Source of the DNA: Schizochytrium sp. CCTCC M209059
Taxonomy: Eukaryota; Sar; Bigyra; Thraustochytrida; Thraustochytriidae
Length of the DNA stretch: 64,000 nucleotides
Direction of reading: 5' to 3'
NCBI GenBank assembly: GCA_000818945.1
Contig: KN805375.1
Location: 756,439 to 820,438 of the forward strand
Shown: positions 44,765 to 55,900 of the stretch, piece by piece
Layout: each line of letters begins with the position of its first letter
Numbering within the stretch: the stretch's first letter is position 1
Made by a program: the position numbers and the translations under genes
The notes under the pieces: generated by a model
What the model was told of the DNA's origin: nothing
Database searches by the model: none
Seen by the model: only the letters and a program-made list of their open reading frames with translations

Positions 44765-45592
44765 TTCCAATTCGGAAATGAATCGATGAACCAACCCCTC
44801 GCCCTGCTCGATGTCAGCGCGTACTCGATTTGCTCTGCCCACGGCAACGATTGCGTCTGAATTCAACTGAATGCGGGCGCCCTGTATGTAATGTAATTCA
44901 TTTTGGCGCTGCCCAGACAACCAACCAACCAACGAACCATCGTCCTCAATTTAGCCATAAAATAAAGAAGAAAGATACGTTGCTACGCTTGGAAAAATGC
45001 TGCTTTTGAGAAAAAAGAAACGGAGGAGAGCTTTGCTTGCAGTGCTAATCTTCTCCTGTCGCAGAGTGCAAAGTTGTCCCTGCACAGAAACCAGGACTCG
45101 TGCGACATTTCTCTTTTTTTATTCCTCTCGCTCGATCAACATTGTCTTCGCGAGGCCACCATTCTTTGGAAAAAGTAGTTGAATTCAATTAAACTTTTGT
45201 GTAGCCGTCCGAAAGCATGTTGCAGCGTCCCGAGCTTTCGAGCACTGGGTCTTGCTTGACCGTGCGTGCAGTGCGTCTCGACATGATCCAAGATGGGACG
45301 AAGAGGAATATTTAGAACTTCTGTAACTTTTAGGTCGGAGGAAGACGACGACTCCCGGCGCAACGATGCGCAAAAAGCCGCCGACACAAGTCCATCCGCC
45401 TGCAAACCTGGTTTTGCCTCGAGCTTCGTCCGCAGACTCGCCGCTCGCTTTAGGGAGCTGAAGACTGGCTGCGCGCAGAGGCCCTCCGGTCTGCTTGCCC
45501 TGGGGGCGACGACGCGAAGCAGTTGCGAAGAGCGCAACAAGAAAGGTAGGCACGCACACGCGCGTACACGCATAAAACGTAGTGCAGGGACC
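44765..45592. other. Intergenic
   Basis: 828 bp between two plus-strand genes, holding the 3' end of the left gene (AT-rich around 44940-45190) and the promoter of the DCC gene. An ATG at 45293 is in frame with the DCC protein and would add 100 basic, low-complexity residues. No other gene was seen. Confidence 0.55.
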
Positions 45593-46306
45593 ATGAACTT
45601 TCTCGTGGGTCTGTTGGCGGTGGTGGTGCCAGGGTTCTTGGGTCTGTACGTGGCCAAGAACGGGCACTCGAGGCTGATCACGGATGTCTTTGTAGTCTTT
45701 ATCATTGGGTTCCTGGGAACGGTCTTTGTCATTTTTGAGGGCATTAATTTGATGATTTGGCCCTTTCGCCTGTTGCGAAGACTTTTGGGATTCACGCCAC
45801 GACGCATGGACGCAGCTGAAGCGTCAGACCTAGCGACGGGTCGCAAGACGACGGAAAAGCGTCGCATTGTCCTGTTCGATGGTGTATGCGTGTTGTGCAA
45901 CCGCTTCGGAAGGTTCGTGGTCAGCCACCTGCCTGACCCCAATGAAGTGTCCTTTGTCCCATTTCAGGACCCTATGGCCAATCCGCATGTGAATCTGAAG
46001 CGTCTTGAGGCGGAGTTTGGCTTCAAGGAGGAGGAGCTGCAAGACCGTATTGCGGTTATCGAGGGCGACCGCATTCTCTGGGGACCCGACGCGGTGATTG
46101 CTATTATGCAATGGTGCTATGCCCCATTTCCCCTTGCCAAGCTCGGTCTGATCGTGCCTTGGCCTATTCGCGACGCTGCGTATCTGACTGTAGCCAAGAA
46201 CCGCTACCGTTGGTTTGGCACGCAGCCTCTTGATACAAATTTTGCAAAATACCTATGCCCTTACTTGTACGTCAAGAAAGCATTCGGCGATGGCAAGCGA
46301 GACTGA
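45593..46306 (+). CDS. Membrane-anchored DCC-family (DUF393) thiol-disulfide oxidoreductase-like protein
   Basis: A 237-residue product from the ATG at 45593 (ACCATGA context). Residues ~1-20 and ~27-50 are two hydrophobic spans, followed by a cytosolic or luminal DCC domain at about 82-215. The domain begins with the hallmark DGVCVLCNRF (D-x-x-C-x-x-C), which gives the family its name, and continues with VSFVPFQDP and a W-x-x-DAV-type motif (LWGPDAVIAIM). DCC proteins are thioredoxin-like and implicated in redox control; the substrate is unknown. An in-frame ATG at 45293 would add 100 basic residues that could be a targeting peptide; I judge this less likely. It converges on the sterol gene. 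Confidence 0.82.
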   Translation: MNFLVGLLAVVVPGFLGLYVAKNGHSRLITDVFVVFIIGFLGTVFVIFEGINLMIWPFRLLRRLLGFTPRRMDAAEASDLATGRKTTEKRRIVLFDGVCVLCNRFGRFVVSHLPDPNEVSFVPFQDPMANPHVNLKRLEAEFGFKEEELQDRIAVIEGDRILWGPDAVIAIMQWCYAPFPLAKLGLIVPWPIRDAAYLTVAKNRYRWFGTQPLDTNFAKYLCPYLYVKKAFGDGKRD

Positions 46307-46516
46307 TCATGACGAGTCCAACCAAGAAAGGAATCCAAAAAAAAGAAAGTGCATGCTCAGCGGTGATCGGACGGGACGCAATAGGCAAGAATCACGTTAG
46401 CCATGCAAAGGGCGACTTCTCCTTTTATTTTCTCCTTTGTTTTTTTTCATATAATCTCGGAAACTCGTGGCGCGATAAGCCAACATCCGTCCATCCATCC
46501 GTCCGTCCGTCCGTCC

Positions 46517-46575
<59 letters not shown>

Positions 46576-46692
46576 AAGAAGCGGAAAAACACAGTCGCAT
46601 ACGTAAACGTTTAATCTCCGGTCTTTCATACTTTTTTTCTTCTTTTTTAATGAAGAACATACACGTACGCACGCCAGGCTTCCCTCACCAGA
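46307..46692. other. Convergent intergenic with GTCC/GTCT array
   Basis: 386 bp between two 3' ends. It contains a CCAT/GTCC/GTCT tetranucleotide array and T-rich stretches suitable for 3' end formation. Confidence 0.6.
46486..46575. repeat. (GTCC)n-(GTCT)n tetranucleotide array
   Basis: About 90 bp of tetramers that change from CCAT/GTCC at the left to GTCT at the right, an internal unit switch typical of slippage with point mutation. Confidence 0.92.
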
Positions 46693-47616
46693 TCAGACTT
46701 TATCTTGCCAGTCCGTGACGACAAACTGCGTCACCAAATCAAGCAGAGTAAAGGCCACCATTGCGGCGGCAAAGGCGCTCTCGACGGTACGACGGAGAGA
46801 CCAATGCTTTGACGAGTCTATCGACTCGTCGAGGCCATAGACCATGGGAAAGCTAGGAACAAAGTAGCAAGAGTAGCACAACGCGCCCCAGGTCAATGCC
46901 CAGTCCATGTCCTTGTACGCAAAGAGGTCTTCGATCGCCTCCATCGTGGTTGCCTTGATCTCGCCCCAGGCAAACAAGAAAGAGGACGCAAGGACTGCAA
47001 AGCCCTGAGCAATCGTAGAGTCGCGGACCACAGGCGCCGTGCGAAACATCCGAATGAACACCACAGAGCATGCGTGGTAGGTGATGAAAAAGTACCACCC
47101 ATGCATGTACATCATGACGGGCACAACCTGGATGCCCTTGCCGACGTGAATGCTGTCAAAGTTCCAGCTGAGGTGCGTGAAGGCGTACTTCATGCCGAGC
47201 ACGTCAAAGAAGTACTCGGTGAAAAAGTACGACGCCTCAAAGGTGAAAATGGCGATCCACACGGAGAACTTGAACCAATACGTTTGGTACCAGGGCTTAT
47301 TTGTCGGGCAATAAAGCAGAGGAACGAGGATGTTGGGCGCTGCAATGACCAAAGTGGCCAGAATGTTACCCAAATCGCCGACGAGCAAGTGCACACCAGA
47401 AAAGCACCACGCACCGAAGAGTGCGGCCCACACCGGTGAGTACGCAATATAGAACTTTTCCATCCATGCTTTTTCAGGGTTCTCCGAGAACAGCCTCCAT
47501 TCTGCGTCCTTCGTCGCATGCTTGCTTGCGTCTACGCTGCCACTGCTAATGCTGCTCGCAGCGTTGCCATCAGCCTTGGCAACGCTCGCAGCGCCTTTGC
47601 GTTGTCGCACCGTCAT
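46693..47616 (-). CDS. CPI1: Cycloeucalenol cycloisomerase (cyclopropyl sterol isomerase)
   Basis: A 307-residue multi-pass ER membrane enzyme that opens the 9,19-cyclopropane ring of cycloeucalenol to give obtusifoliol, a step needed when sterols are made from cycloartenol. The N-terminal pattern FSENPEKAWMEKFYIAYSP matches the plant FAKNPSKRWGELFFLLYTP block. The body (about eight hydrophobic segments) retains SYFFTEYFFDVLG, YAFTHLSWNFDSIH and the C-terminal YFVPSFPMVYGLDES block, which correspond to plant CPI1. It is slightly longer than Arabidopsis CPI1 (280). Start: first ATG at 47616. It shares a divergent promoter region with the kinase gene. Confidence 0.9.
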   Translation of the reverse strand: MTVRQRKGAASVAKADGNAASSISSGSVDASKHATKDAEWRLFSENPEKAWMEKFYIAYSPVWAALFGAWCFSGVHLLVGDLGNILATLVIAAPNILVPLLYCPTNKPWYQTYWFKFSVWIAIFTFEASYFFTEYFFDVLGMKYAFTHLSWNFDSIHVGKGIQVVPVMMYMHGWYFFITYHACSVVFIRMFRTAPVVRDSTIAQGFAVLASSFLFAWGEIKATTMEAIEDLFAYKDMDWALTWGALCYSCYFVPSFPMVYGLDESIDSSKHWSLRRTVESAFAAAMVAFTLLDLVTQFVVTDWQDKV

Positions 47617-48267
47617 GGCTTACTCCGGCTGGAGCTGACCAGGACCTCGTCTCCTCCCGTCGCTGGTGTCTGTCGCCAATCACCCTGAACCAGCTTTGCG
47701 CTCTGCTCATCGACCTCGCGCGCCGTCGTTGCAGGGCAGTCAGTGCCGGCGGCACACAAGTAAGTGTTCGCGTCCTCATCGACGCCTTCCTTGGCGCAAG
47801 CGCAATCATCATCGCGCCGCCATTAAGGCGGGACCCTTCCCAGCCACACTTGCGCAGTGCCTTTTTCCCACTTCCCAGGACTCCTTGCAAGTGGAAATAC
47901 ATTAAGGCGGGTGGTCCGCAAGTGAATCTCTCCGCATTCCGCACTTGCACGCGCCGCGCTGGCTAGCGGCGCGATTAAGGTGGCCTACGGAATAGTTCCA
48001 CTTGCAAGGCGGCGGTTCCCCCCTTGTGGGGCGGGACGCACCATGGGCGAACGGTTAAGGCGGTGCCCGCGCAAGTGGAGAATGGCGCGCGGTTTCACTT
48101 GCGGGAAGGGCGCGGAAAAGAAAGAAGCGCGAGGAGCAAAACCGGGACTTCGAGCCCGCTCAATCGAGCCCGCGCGGGCGACGGCGCCCGTCCCTGCCGC
48201 TGTGCGATTTGAAAATTGGCATCACAGCTGCCGGACCCACGCACGCAAGACAGACGAGACGCCCGCC
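47617..48267. other. Divergent promoter region between CPI1 and the kinase gene
   Basis: 651 bp, GC-rich, with the motif array described at 47822-48102. The kinase frame is open back to 47980, but this part coincides with the motif array and gives Arg/Gly/Ala-rich residues, so it is treated as non-coding. Confidence 0.65.
47822..48102. promoter_or_regulatory. Motif array: 7 x CACTTGC/GCAAGTG and 4 x TTAAGGYGG
   Basis: Exact heptamers CACTTGC (plus at 47847, 47942, 47999, 48096; minus, as GCAAGTG, at 47887, 47918, 48071) occur seven times in 256 bp, where chance would give about 0.03. TTAAGG followed by CGG or TGG occurs at 47823, 47902, 47975 and 48055, spaced 79, 73 and 80 bp. Two GCAAGTG...CACTTGC inverted pairs have 17-18 bp between them. 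This looks like clustered binding sites for one or two transcription factors controlling the flanking genes, or a degraded ~75-80 bp tandem duplication. Binding factors are unknown. Confidence 0.6.
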
Positions 48268-48478
48268 ATGGACGCGGACGCGGGCGAGAGACGCGCGGCG
48301 GAGAAGGCGGGGAGTTGGCGCGAAGAAGAGGCCAGGGGATGCGGCGCGGAGGCCGCGGGAGAAATGGCCAAGGACAGGTCAGACGGCGGGGCGCAAGTCG
48401 TCGTGCGTGACGGCTGGGGTTCGCCCCATCAGGTCGCGTTGGCCAGGGGCCCCGTAACTCCTCTCTCTGTGCCGCCCT

Positions 48479-48518
<40 letters not shown>

Positions 48519-51500
48519 GTCGTCACCACTTCCTCCACTTCTTCCTGCTGGTGCTAGTGCTGCTGGTGCTGCTGGTGCTGATGCTGACGATAAGAATGGT
48601 GACGGGAAAGATGTCATTTACATGCCGAAGATCCCCGCTGCGCCAGCAGCAGCAACAGCAGCAGCAACAGCCAGCAGCGCTGCCACAGCCAGCGGCAGTG
48701 GGCTGCTGAAAATGTTGCATAAATTCAGACGCAAGTCGCACGAGCCGTACCAGGCGTCGGCGTCGAAATCTTCCTCGTCGACATCGCGCACCTCACCCAA
48801 TTCAAAGATCAGGCGCAACAGCACTCTGCCATTTCTCTCCCGACCGAGTTTGCAAACCTCGCACTGGTATCATGGCCACTCATATAAGAAAGAGTACGAC
48901 GAGCCTGGAATAGAAGACTCGATTCCGAACAGCAAAGATGCCGCAAGTGAGAATCTGGCCAAGCGTACCGCCAAGAGCAACGAGGAAGAGCCAATTGTCA
49001 TCGGCTCATTCCGGGAGGTCCAAAAATTCTGGCTGCGGTCGAATTGCCCCTCGACCAGGCAAGCAGATACAGACATTCCGCTGCATTTGCGGCGCGGCGC
49101 GTGGCCGTGCACGCCGACGCCATGCTCGCTAGATCTTTGCGAGGACGCACGCAAGGTCTTTGTCCACGTCCTGTACGAGCTTATCCTGTCTCTGCTCCTT
49201 TTGCCCAAGCCCGTCGCCGCCAAACTCATGGCAAGTCAAACAAAAGACGAAAAGAGACGGCTTATCAAGCAGCATCGCAAGATGTGGACGCAACGCAGCG
49301 AAGACTACACCATTCGCAGAAACGTCTCGAACGAGCAGCCGGGCTCCTCGCGCCTACCGACGCATGGCCTCAAATCATCATTTTCCTCGTCGAAAATATC
49401 GGTATCGTCGTCTTCGTCATCGTCGTCTTCGATGTCTTTGCGGTCCAAGGACTCTCAGCAGGGCATCAAGCTGGACACGGGCATGCCACTGGCGGACTTT
49501 GAAAGTGTGCTCTGTGAATCCTTGGTGCGGCTTCGTACCGCGGATCGCATCGCGTTGCAGCAGTTTGTGACGCAGAACGGCCAGGCGCTTTTTGAGATGC
49601 TCAACTTTTGCGCGTTTCGGAAACCCTGCGGCGAAGAGGAAATGGCTGTGATCGCTCGGAGTCTGCAGTGTCTGGATCGCATCACCGATAACAATGTCGG
49701 CATTGGCTTGGTACTTCGCTTTCCAACAACATTGGTCACGCTCGCGCTCTGTGCGCGCTGCGAGCTTCTGCCGTCACATGACGGCAAGGAAACGCCGTAT
49801 CTGCACGTGGAGAGCGTCAAGAACGCCATTCTCTCTCTTAGCATGCTCGTCCGCCTCCTGTGGGGTCTGCGCGGGGGTTCGCGCGTGCTGATGCAAGGTA
49901 AGTGTCATTGGGCAAAGGGAGAGGAGGAAAAAAACGTAGAGGAAGAAGAAGGCAAAGAGGGTGGTGAATGTGGATCTAACGTTGCTCGTCTTTTCGATGA
50001 ATTGGCTCTCTTGCCACTCGCAGCACTGGAGGAAACGGCGGTAATTCGCCATTGCGCAGGAGGCGCACTCTACTTGTTCAAACACGACTACGAGAATGCC
50101 TCGCTTGCAAACGATTGTCCATGCATCCTGGTTGAACTCTGTCTTGTAATTTTCACTTTCCTCAACTCGCTCATCGAGCTTGAAGATGTGATCCAGAGGA
50201 GAGATGCCATTCGCGTGGACATTCACAGATTGCAACTTATGCTGGATGCCTCAAAGCTCGCTTCGCGCACCGCCAAAACGACATGGACGAAGTTGCACAA
50301 AGGCAAATCGCTACGCGTGTATCTGCAAGAGCTAGAGACGCAGCTCGAGATATTTCGCGTGCGCGAGGGCCGCGACCTTAGTCTCATTGTCGAAAAGGAT
50401 ACGGACAACTTTGGCGCCAAGTCCTGGCCCCTGCCACCGCCGCCGCCGCCGCGGCCGGAAAAGCTCATGCATTCCAAAGGTAAACTCAAAACCCACGCAA
50501 AAGAGACTGCTTTCTCTTCGCGATCGTCACCTCCCGAGCGCCCGAGGCCCGCGCCAACCAAGACGAACCGACGTGGACAGCGTCAGACACAAGATCACCC
50601 CCAGCGTCGTCCAGGCCCAGATTCTTCATCGCCACCTCCTCCTCTACCACTGGTGCCCGCGGTGTCACGTACGCGTGCGTTTTCGCGGCCCGCGAGACTA
50701 AGCAATGCCCCACCGCGAGCACCCACTTCTGCGGATGCGCATGCCATAAAGCGTGCCCACTCAAACCGAGAGCCACTGGATGATGCACGCGCGCCAGCCA
50801 AACCCGAAGGAAATGCTCGTAACCGTTCTTCGAGCCTAGGTTGCAGCAGAACAAAAGGCGTTGTGGAGAGCACATTGAAGAACCCTATCTTGCCTCTCGT
50901 TGGCAGGAGCCTCCAGGGCGTGACCTCAGCGCAGCGAAAGAAGCGAAGACAGCCCCCCCCACCTCGACCTTTGCGACCCACGGCATCATTCTCTTCCACC
51001 TCGTCCGCGTCTTCGTCGTCCTCTGCGTCGTCGATACCGACTTCATCCAATGCAAGAGCAGTAGCCTCTGCAGCCGCGGCAGCGGCACGTAAGCGCATGC
51101 CCATCCGTCGAACACGGTCTCTTCGCGAAGATCAACAGGGGCAGGCGCGGCAGTCAGAAGATACCTCGAACGCAAGCAGTGCAGCCGCCATTGCAAAGGA
51201 CACGAAAGAGAATCAGCTTGTCACACACAACGAGGCGAGGGCTGCGACAGATAAAGCGAACGGAACCAGATCGCCCCCTGTCGTACACTCTCGGGACGCG
51301 GAGCGGTGGATGGCCGTGGTTCAACTGCTGATACGTGCTGATTTGGCCAACTACAAGGATGCCTTTTATGACGAAGGCTTTGACACGATCGAGCGGGTCC
51401 GCGAGATGGACGCCGAGGATTTCTCTGCGCTCAAGATGAAGCGCGGTCACGCCAAGTCCTTGCGAAAGGCGCTCAAAACCATGACTGACGCCCTCGTGCG

Positions 51501-52590
51501 CCCTCGTGCGCCGGAGAGGTGGCCCGGTACAAACGCGACCGCGTCGCTGGCGCCGCGAAACACATCCGACGCGAACTTTTCGATGTCGAGAAATGGCGAC
51601 AAAGCTTCGGAGTCAGACGGTCCACGTCGCTGGTCGCGGCCCTTTGGCTTCAAGGTGATTCCGCACGCGGCGCTCATGCTGCACGGACTTATCGGACGAG
51701 GTTCTTTTGGGGATGTGCATCTCTGCGAGTACCAGGGAGGACAGTGCGTTGCGAAAAAGATTTTGCGTGTTCCCGAGGGTAGCGAGGAAGAGGAGAATCC
51801 GTCGCTGTTAACCAACGAGGTGATTCTTCGTGAAGCGGAAACCATGGAAATGTGCAAGAATCACCCGCATGTTGTGACGCTTTTTGGCGTATGCCTGGAC
51901 TCACCGCATAGCCTCTTGCTCATCAGTGAGCTTTGCGAGCGCGGGAGCCTCTACGAAGCGGTGGTGCAACCTGCGGTGTCGGCGTTCAGCTTTGTACAGA
52001 CCCTTGTCCTTGCACGGCAGGGTGTTTCTGGCCTTGTGCATTTGCACTCTCTCGATGTCGTGCATCGCGATATCGCGGCGCGCAACTTTTTGCTCGACTC
52101 GCGGGGCATTGTCAAAGTCTGTGACTTTGGTTTGGCCAAGATCAAACCAAGCCATCGCAATGGATCGCTCGAGCACTCTGCCGGGGCGTCGCGGAGAGTG
52201 AATCCCCTCCGATGGGCCGCGCCGGAAAGTCTAAGGGATCACGAATACTCTGCGGCATCAGACGTTTACATGTGCGGCGTCTTTCTCTGGGAATTGTGGA
52301 TGCGAAAGCAGCCATTTCCCCACTTGGATGATGTACGGGCGGCGCTGCAGGTAGTTGCTGGCCAGCGACCGCATATTGACGCTGCGCACCGCGCGGAGCG
52401 CCCTGAGCTCGTGGATTTGTGTGAGCGATGCTGGCGCGCAGAGCCTGCGGAGAGGCCGACCATGGTTGAGGTACTCGCCACGCTTCGTTCCTTACAGAAC
52501 AAATACAGCACGGAGAATGTGGCGAACCCAAACGCGGCGACGCCGGAAGTGCCGCCGCGACCGGGCCACCGGTACAGGGATGGCCTGTGA
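48268..52590 (+). CDS. Formin-type GBD/FH3 - SAM - tyrosine-kinase-like fusion protein
   Basis: From the ATG at 48268 (GCCATGG), 1440 residues. N-terminal part: a poly-Pro stretch and Ala/Ser/Gly low complexity (to ~150). Formin GTPase-binding/FH3 features follow: LPKPVAAKLMASQTKDEKRR (residues ~310-330) and armadillo-like helices, with IARSLQCLDRITDNNVGIGL near 460 and VIFTFLNSLIELEDVIQRRD near 625-650, similar to the end of Diaphanous FH3. No FH2 actin domain follows. After a long Pro/Arg/Ser linker comes a SAM domain at about residues 1013-1072. A kinase domain lies at ~1135-1415: glycine loop GRGSFGD (1143), Lys1163, HRDIAARN (catalytic Asp1268), DFG (Asp1286) and RWAAPES. HRDIAARN and RWAAPE are of the tyrosine-kinase/TKL type. 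It may link Rho-like GTPases to phosphorylation. Active residues look intact. Confidence 0.85.
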
Positions 52591-52954
52591 TTTCATCGCG
52601 AGATGTGTAGCCTATCATTTATAAACCAGTACTTTTCTTTTAATCGCCAAATCAATCGAAACGAGAAGAAAAATTGAACGTACGAGACGGAGAAAAGACT
52701 ATCATCTTCACGTATCGTCCGTTTGCCGAAAAAAGAAGCGAGCCAAAAGGCCATTGTTCTTTCTGCTGCACAAACGCAGAGAGACAAGAAGAGAATTGAA
52801 TGTGCATCTTCTTGTATCGGTCGGCAAAGCGAAGTCTCTTTCAAGAGGAAAAGTCATACTCTACCTCCTCACGCCGGCAGAGAAAGATCGAAACAACGGG
52901 GAAACTCGAATCGAAGAGTGTACAGATCAATTACATGGAAATGGCCTTGAGAAA
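52591..52954. other. Convergent intergenic
   Basis: 364 bp, AT-richer than its surroundings, between the 3' ends of the kinase and SLC12 genes. Presumably both polyadenylation regions lie here. No gene was seen. Confidence 0.65.
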
Positions 52955-55900
52955 CTAGCAGATAAAAGTGAGAACGTTTTCGTTGTTGCCGCGCATCATA
53001 ATGGTAGGCGGCAGGCCGCTTGAGAGCATCTCAAGCCATGACATGTAAAGACCAACGGAAATACCCGTCTCGGGGATGGGCAAAGTGACAAAAACCATGC
53101 TGGTTTGCGGGCCAGAAGAGTACGAGCGCATCGTCTCGACAAGACGGAGAGTTTGGTGCGTCTTTGCGCGCTCTTGCGGTGAGAGGTCGTCCATCTTGAT
53201 GTGACTGAGCTGCTCGAACTCCTCCACAGTCTCATCGGATGCCCGGCTGGCGAGATTCGTTTCAACAGCCTCGACGTGAGCGTCGATGCGGAACTTTTGC
53301 AAAAGATGGACCATGCGAAACTCGGTCTTTTGCAACTTGGAAGTCTCGTTGACATTGTAGTTGGTGACGGTGAGCACGCGCAAGCGCTGGGAAGAACGCA
53401 AGACGCGGTTCTCCTTGAGAAGATGCGGAATGAGCATCGTCAGGCCGCCGTCATCAGAGACCCACCAGACATCGATTGTGTCGCCTTGCAGGCTCGTCCG
53501 CGGGCAGCGCACGGGGCGGCCTAGCGCCGTCGGGGAGATGTTGCCTGCCTCGCAGTCTTCGAGGGCAGTCGAGTTCGTGGCAGCGACTGCTGCGGTCGAC
53601 GCGTTGCCTGCATCGGGCGTCGCGCTGGAATCGCCCATCTCAAGATCAGGCTGCGATTGCGACGATCGAATGCAGCACGAGGAAATGGGAAGTCCGAGGA
53701 ACTCTTGCGGGGCCGACACGGTGTCGACGTTAAAGACGTCCTCGTCATCGCGCAAGATCATGAGACCCATGTTGGAAGCGAGAGTAATACGAATCATTTG
53801 CTCGTACTCGCGGATGCTCGCCGGGGTGTCATTCCGCCAGTTTTTCTTGAAGCCGAGAACAACGGTATTGGGCCGCATGCGGCCAATGCCTGCACACTGG
53901 ACAAGGTTCTGGAAACCATCGATGAGAGAGTCGCCGACGACAGCCTCGAAGAATGCGTTTTCGCAGCGAGGCGCACCCCAGGTTCCACGACGGGTAAGAA
54001 AGTCCTCGCCGGCCTGACGACGCTGCTGCACGGTAGAGAGACGCATCGCAAGGCGGGAGGCGAGCTCGAGGTGCTGGCCAAGCTTGTCGTCGTCGTCGCC
54101 GAGCAGAGGTTCCTTCTCCGCATCCGAGCCCGTGGAGCCCTTGCTGTTCGAGGCAGGGCGCGCACGAGCAGCAGAGGCATTACCGGACTCTTCGAGGGAG
54201 AGAGAGATGTCGTCCTCGTCGTACTCCTCCTCCTCGTCAGATGTCTCGTCGCCCTCTGCAATGTTGGCGAGGTGCTGATCCTGGGGCGTGGGCTGCTGCT
54301 CGCCAGTAATGGGCGCGCCCGGGACGCGAGTAGCCGCATCACGGTGCACGGTGGCAAGAGTGGAATCAACAATGACGTCACCACAGATCATGATGCCACC
54401 GCCCTTTTTCAGAAGCGAAGTGAACTTGATGAGTCCCGGGCGCTTGTCGGCGTCGCCGCTCATGACGAGAAACTGAGGACGGAAAGTCTTGACGTGGTCG
54501 CGGCCGACGCGCTGGAGCTCCTCCATCTTCTTGAGCGTGCTAAAGTACTTGCGGGCCTCTCCGGCAGCGCCCCAGTTGACTTCAGGGTCGAGCCACACAA
54601 GGTAACCGTGGAGAAGTGCAGCAACGACGACTGTAATGATAGAAGTGAGGTAATCCATCATGAACATGACGACAATGCAGAGCAAAAAGCCAAAGAGCGA
54701 GAGCCACTTGTTGTAGTATTTGAAGGAAGGTCGCCAGCCCGGGTAATGCGCCATCGAAGAGGCAAAGCATGCATAGTTGGTGAAAGCATACGAGACCATG
54801 AAAAAGTTGGAAATGAGCGGCGCAATGACATCGAGAGAACCAATGAGCACACATCCACACGTGATGACAAAGGTGAGAAGGTAGGCGCGCACGGGCTCGT
54901 TGCTGGGGCCGCGGCCCTTGCCAAAGTAGTTGAACCAAGGCCAAGGAAAGAGCTTGTCGGAGGCGACACTCTGGAGAATGCGGGGGGCACCAACGAGCGA
55001 AGCAAGAGCCGAACTGAGCGTGGCTGCAAAGACGCCCAGGTAGAGAAGCGGCGACCAAATGCTCATGTTCTCCATGATAAGCTTATTGAAGAGAAGTCCG
55101 CCTGCGGGAATGAATCCCGTGCTGGAAGCAGTGTCCATGTTCTCACAATAGTTCTCGCCAGGGGCGTCGCTGCAAGCGAGGTTGGCCGTGCCGACAACAA
55201 TGACGAGAAAAATGTAAGAGAGAAAGGTGACAGAGATTGCTGCGAGGGTGCCCTTTGGAATGGCGGAGCTGGGGTCCTTGAGATCACCCGAGAGATTGGC
55301 GCCTGCCATGACACCGGTGGCCGCGGGGAAGAAGACCGCAAAGACAGTGAAAAAGTCCTGCGGTTTGCCCGGGGTGGCTGGATCGGGGACAAAGGTGGGG
55401 CCAGAGTTGCGCGAGGCAAAACCGACAAAGCCGGCCTCCATGTTGGAGGCATCGTCCGGGATCGCCGGGAAGAAGGCACCAATAACGACCGAGGCCATGG
55501 AGAGTAGCAGCGTCACGAGCAAGCCGATCTGGCACTTGGCGTACCATGACACGCCGACGAGCGAGACGAGCAAAAGGATGACTGTGGTACCGAGGCCAAT
55601 AATGCGGATGTCGTTGAGCTCGGAGCCGGTAAAGTAGTCACCAGAGGCATCGAGGATGAGCGCTGATACGGACTCTGCAAAGCCGATCACATAGAGAGAG
55701 GTGGCGACGGCCTGTGCGAGGAAGAAGAGCACGCCAATGGGGCCGCCAAAGATGGGTCCCAGAGCGCGCGAGATGAGAAAGTAGACGCCGCCACCCTTGA
55801 CCTCACCATTGGTGCAAATGGCGCAGAGGGAGAGCGCCGTGATGGTGGTAACGACCTTAGAGGCGAAGACGATAAGGCATGCAAGGATAATGCCAGCCTG

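Noticed and set aside
53657..55507. 616-codon frame on the plus strand inside the SLC12 gene
   Set aside because: Antisense shadow of the transporter; no recognisable domain.
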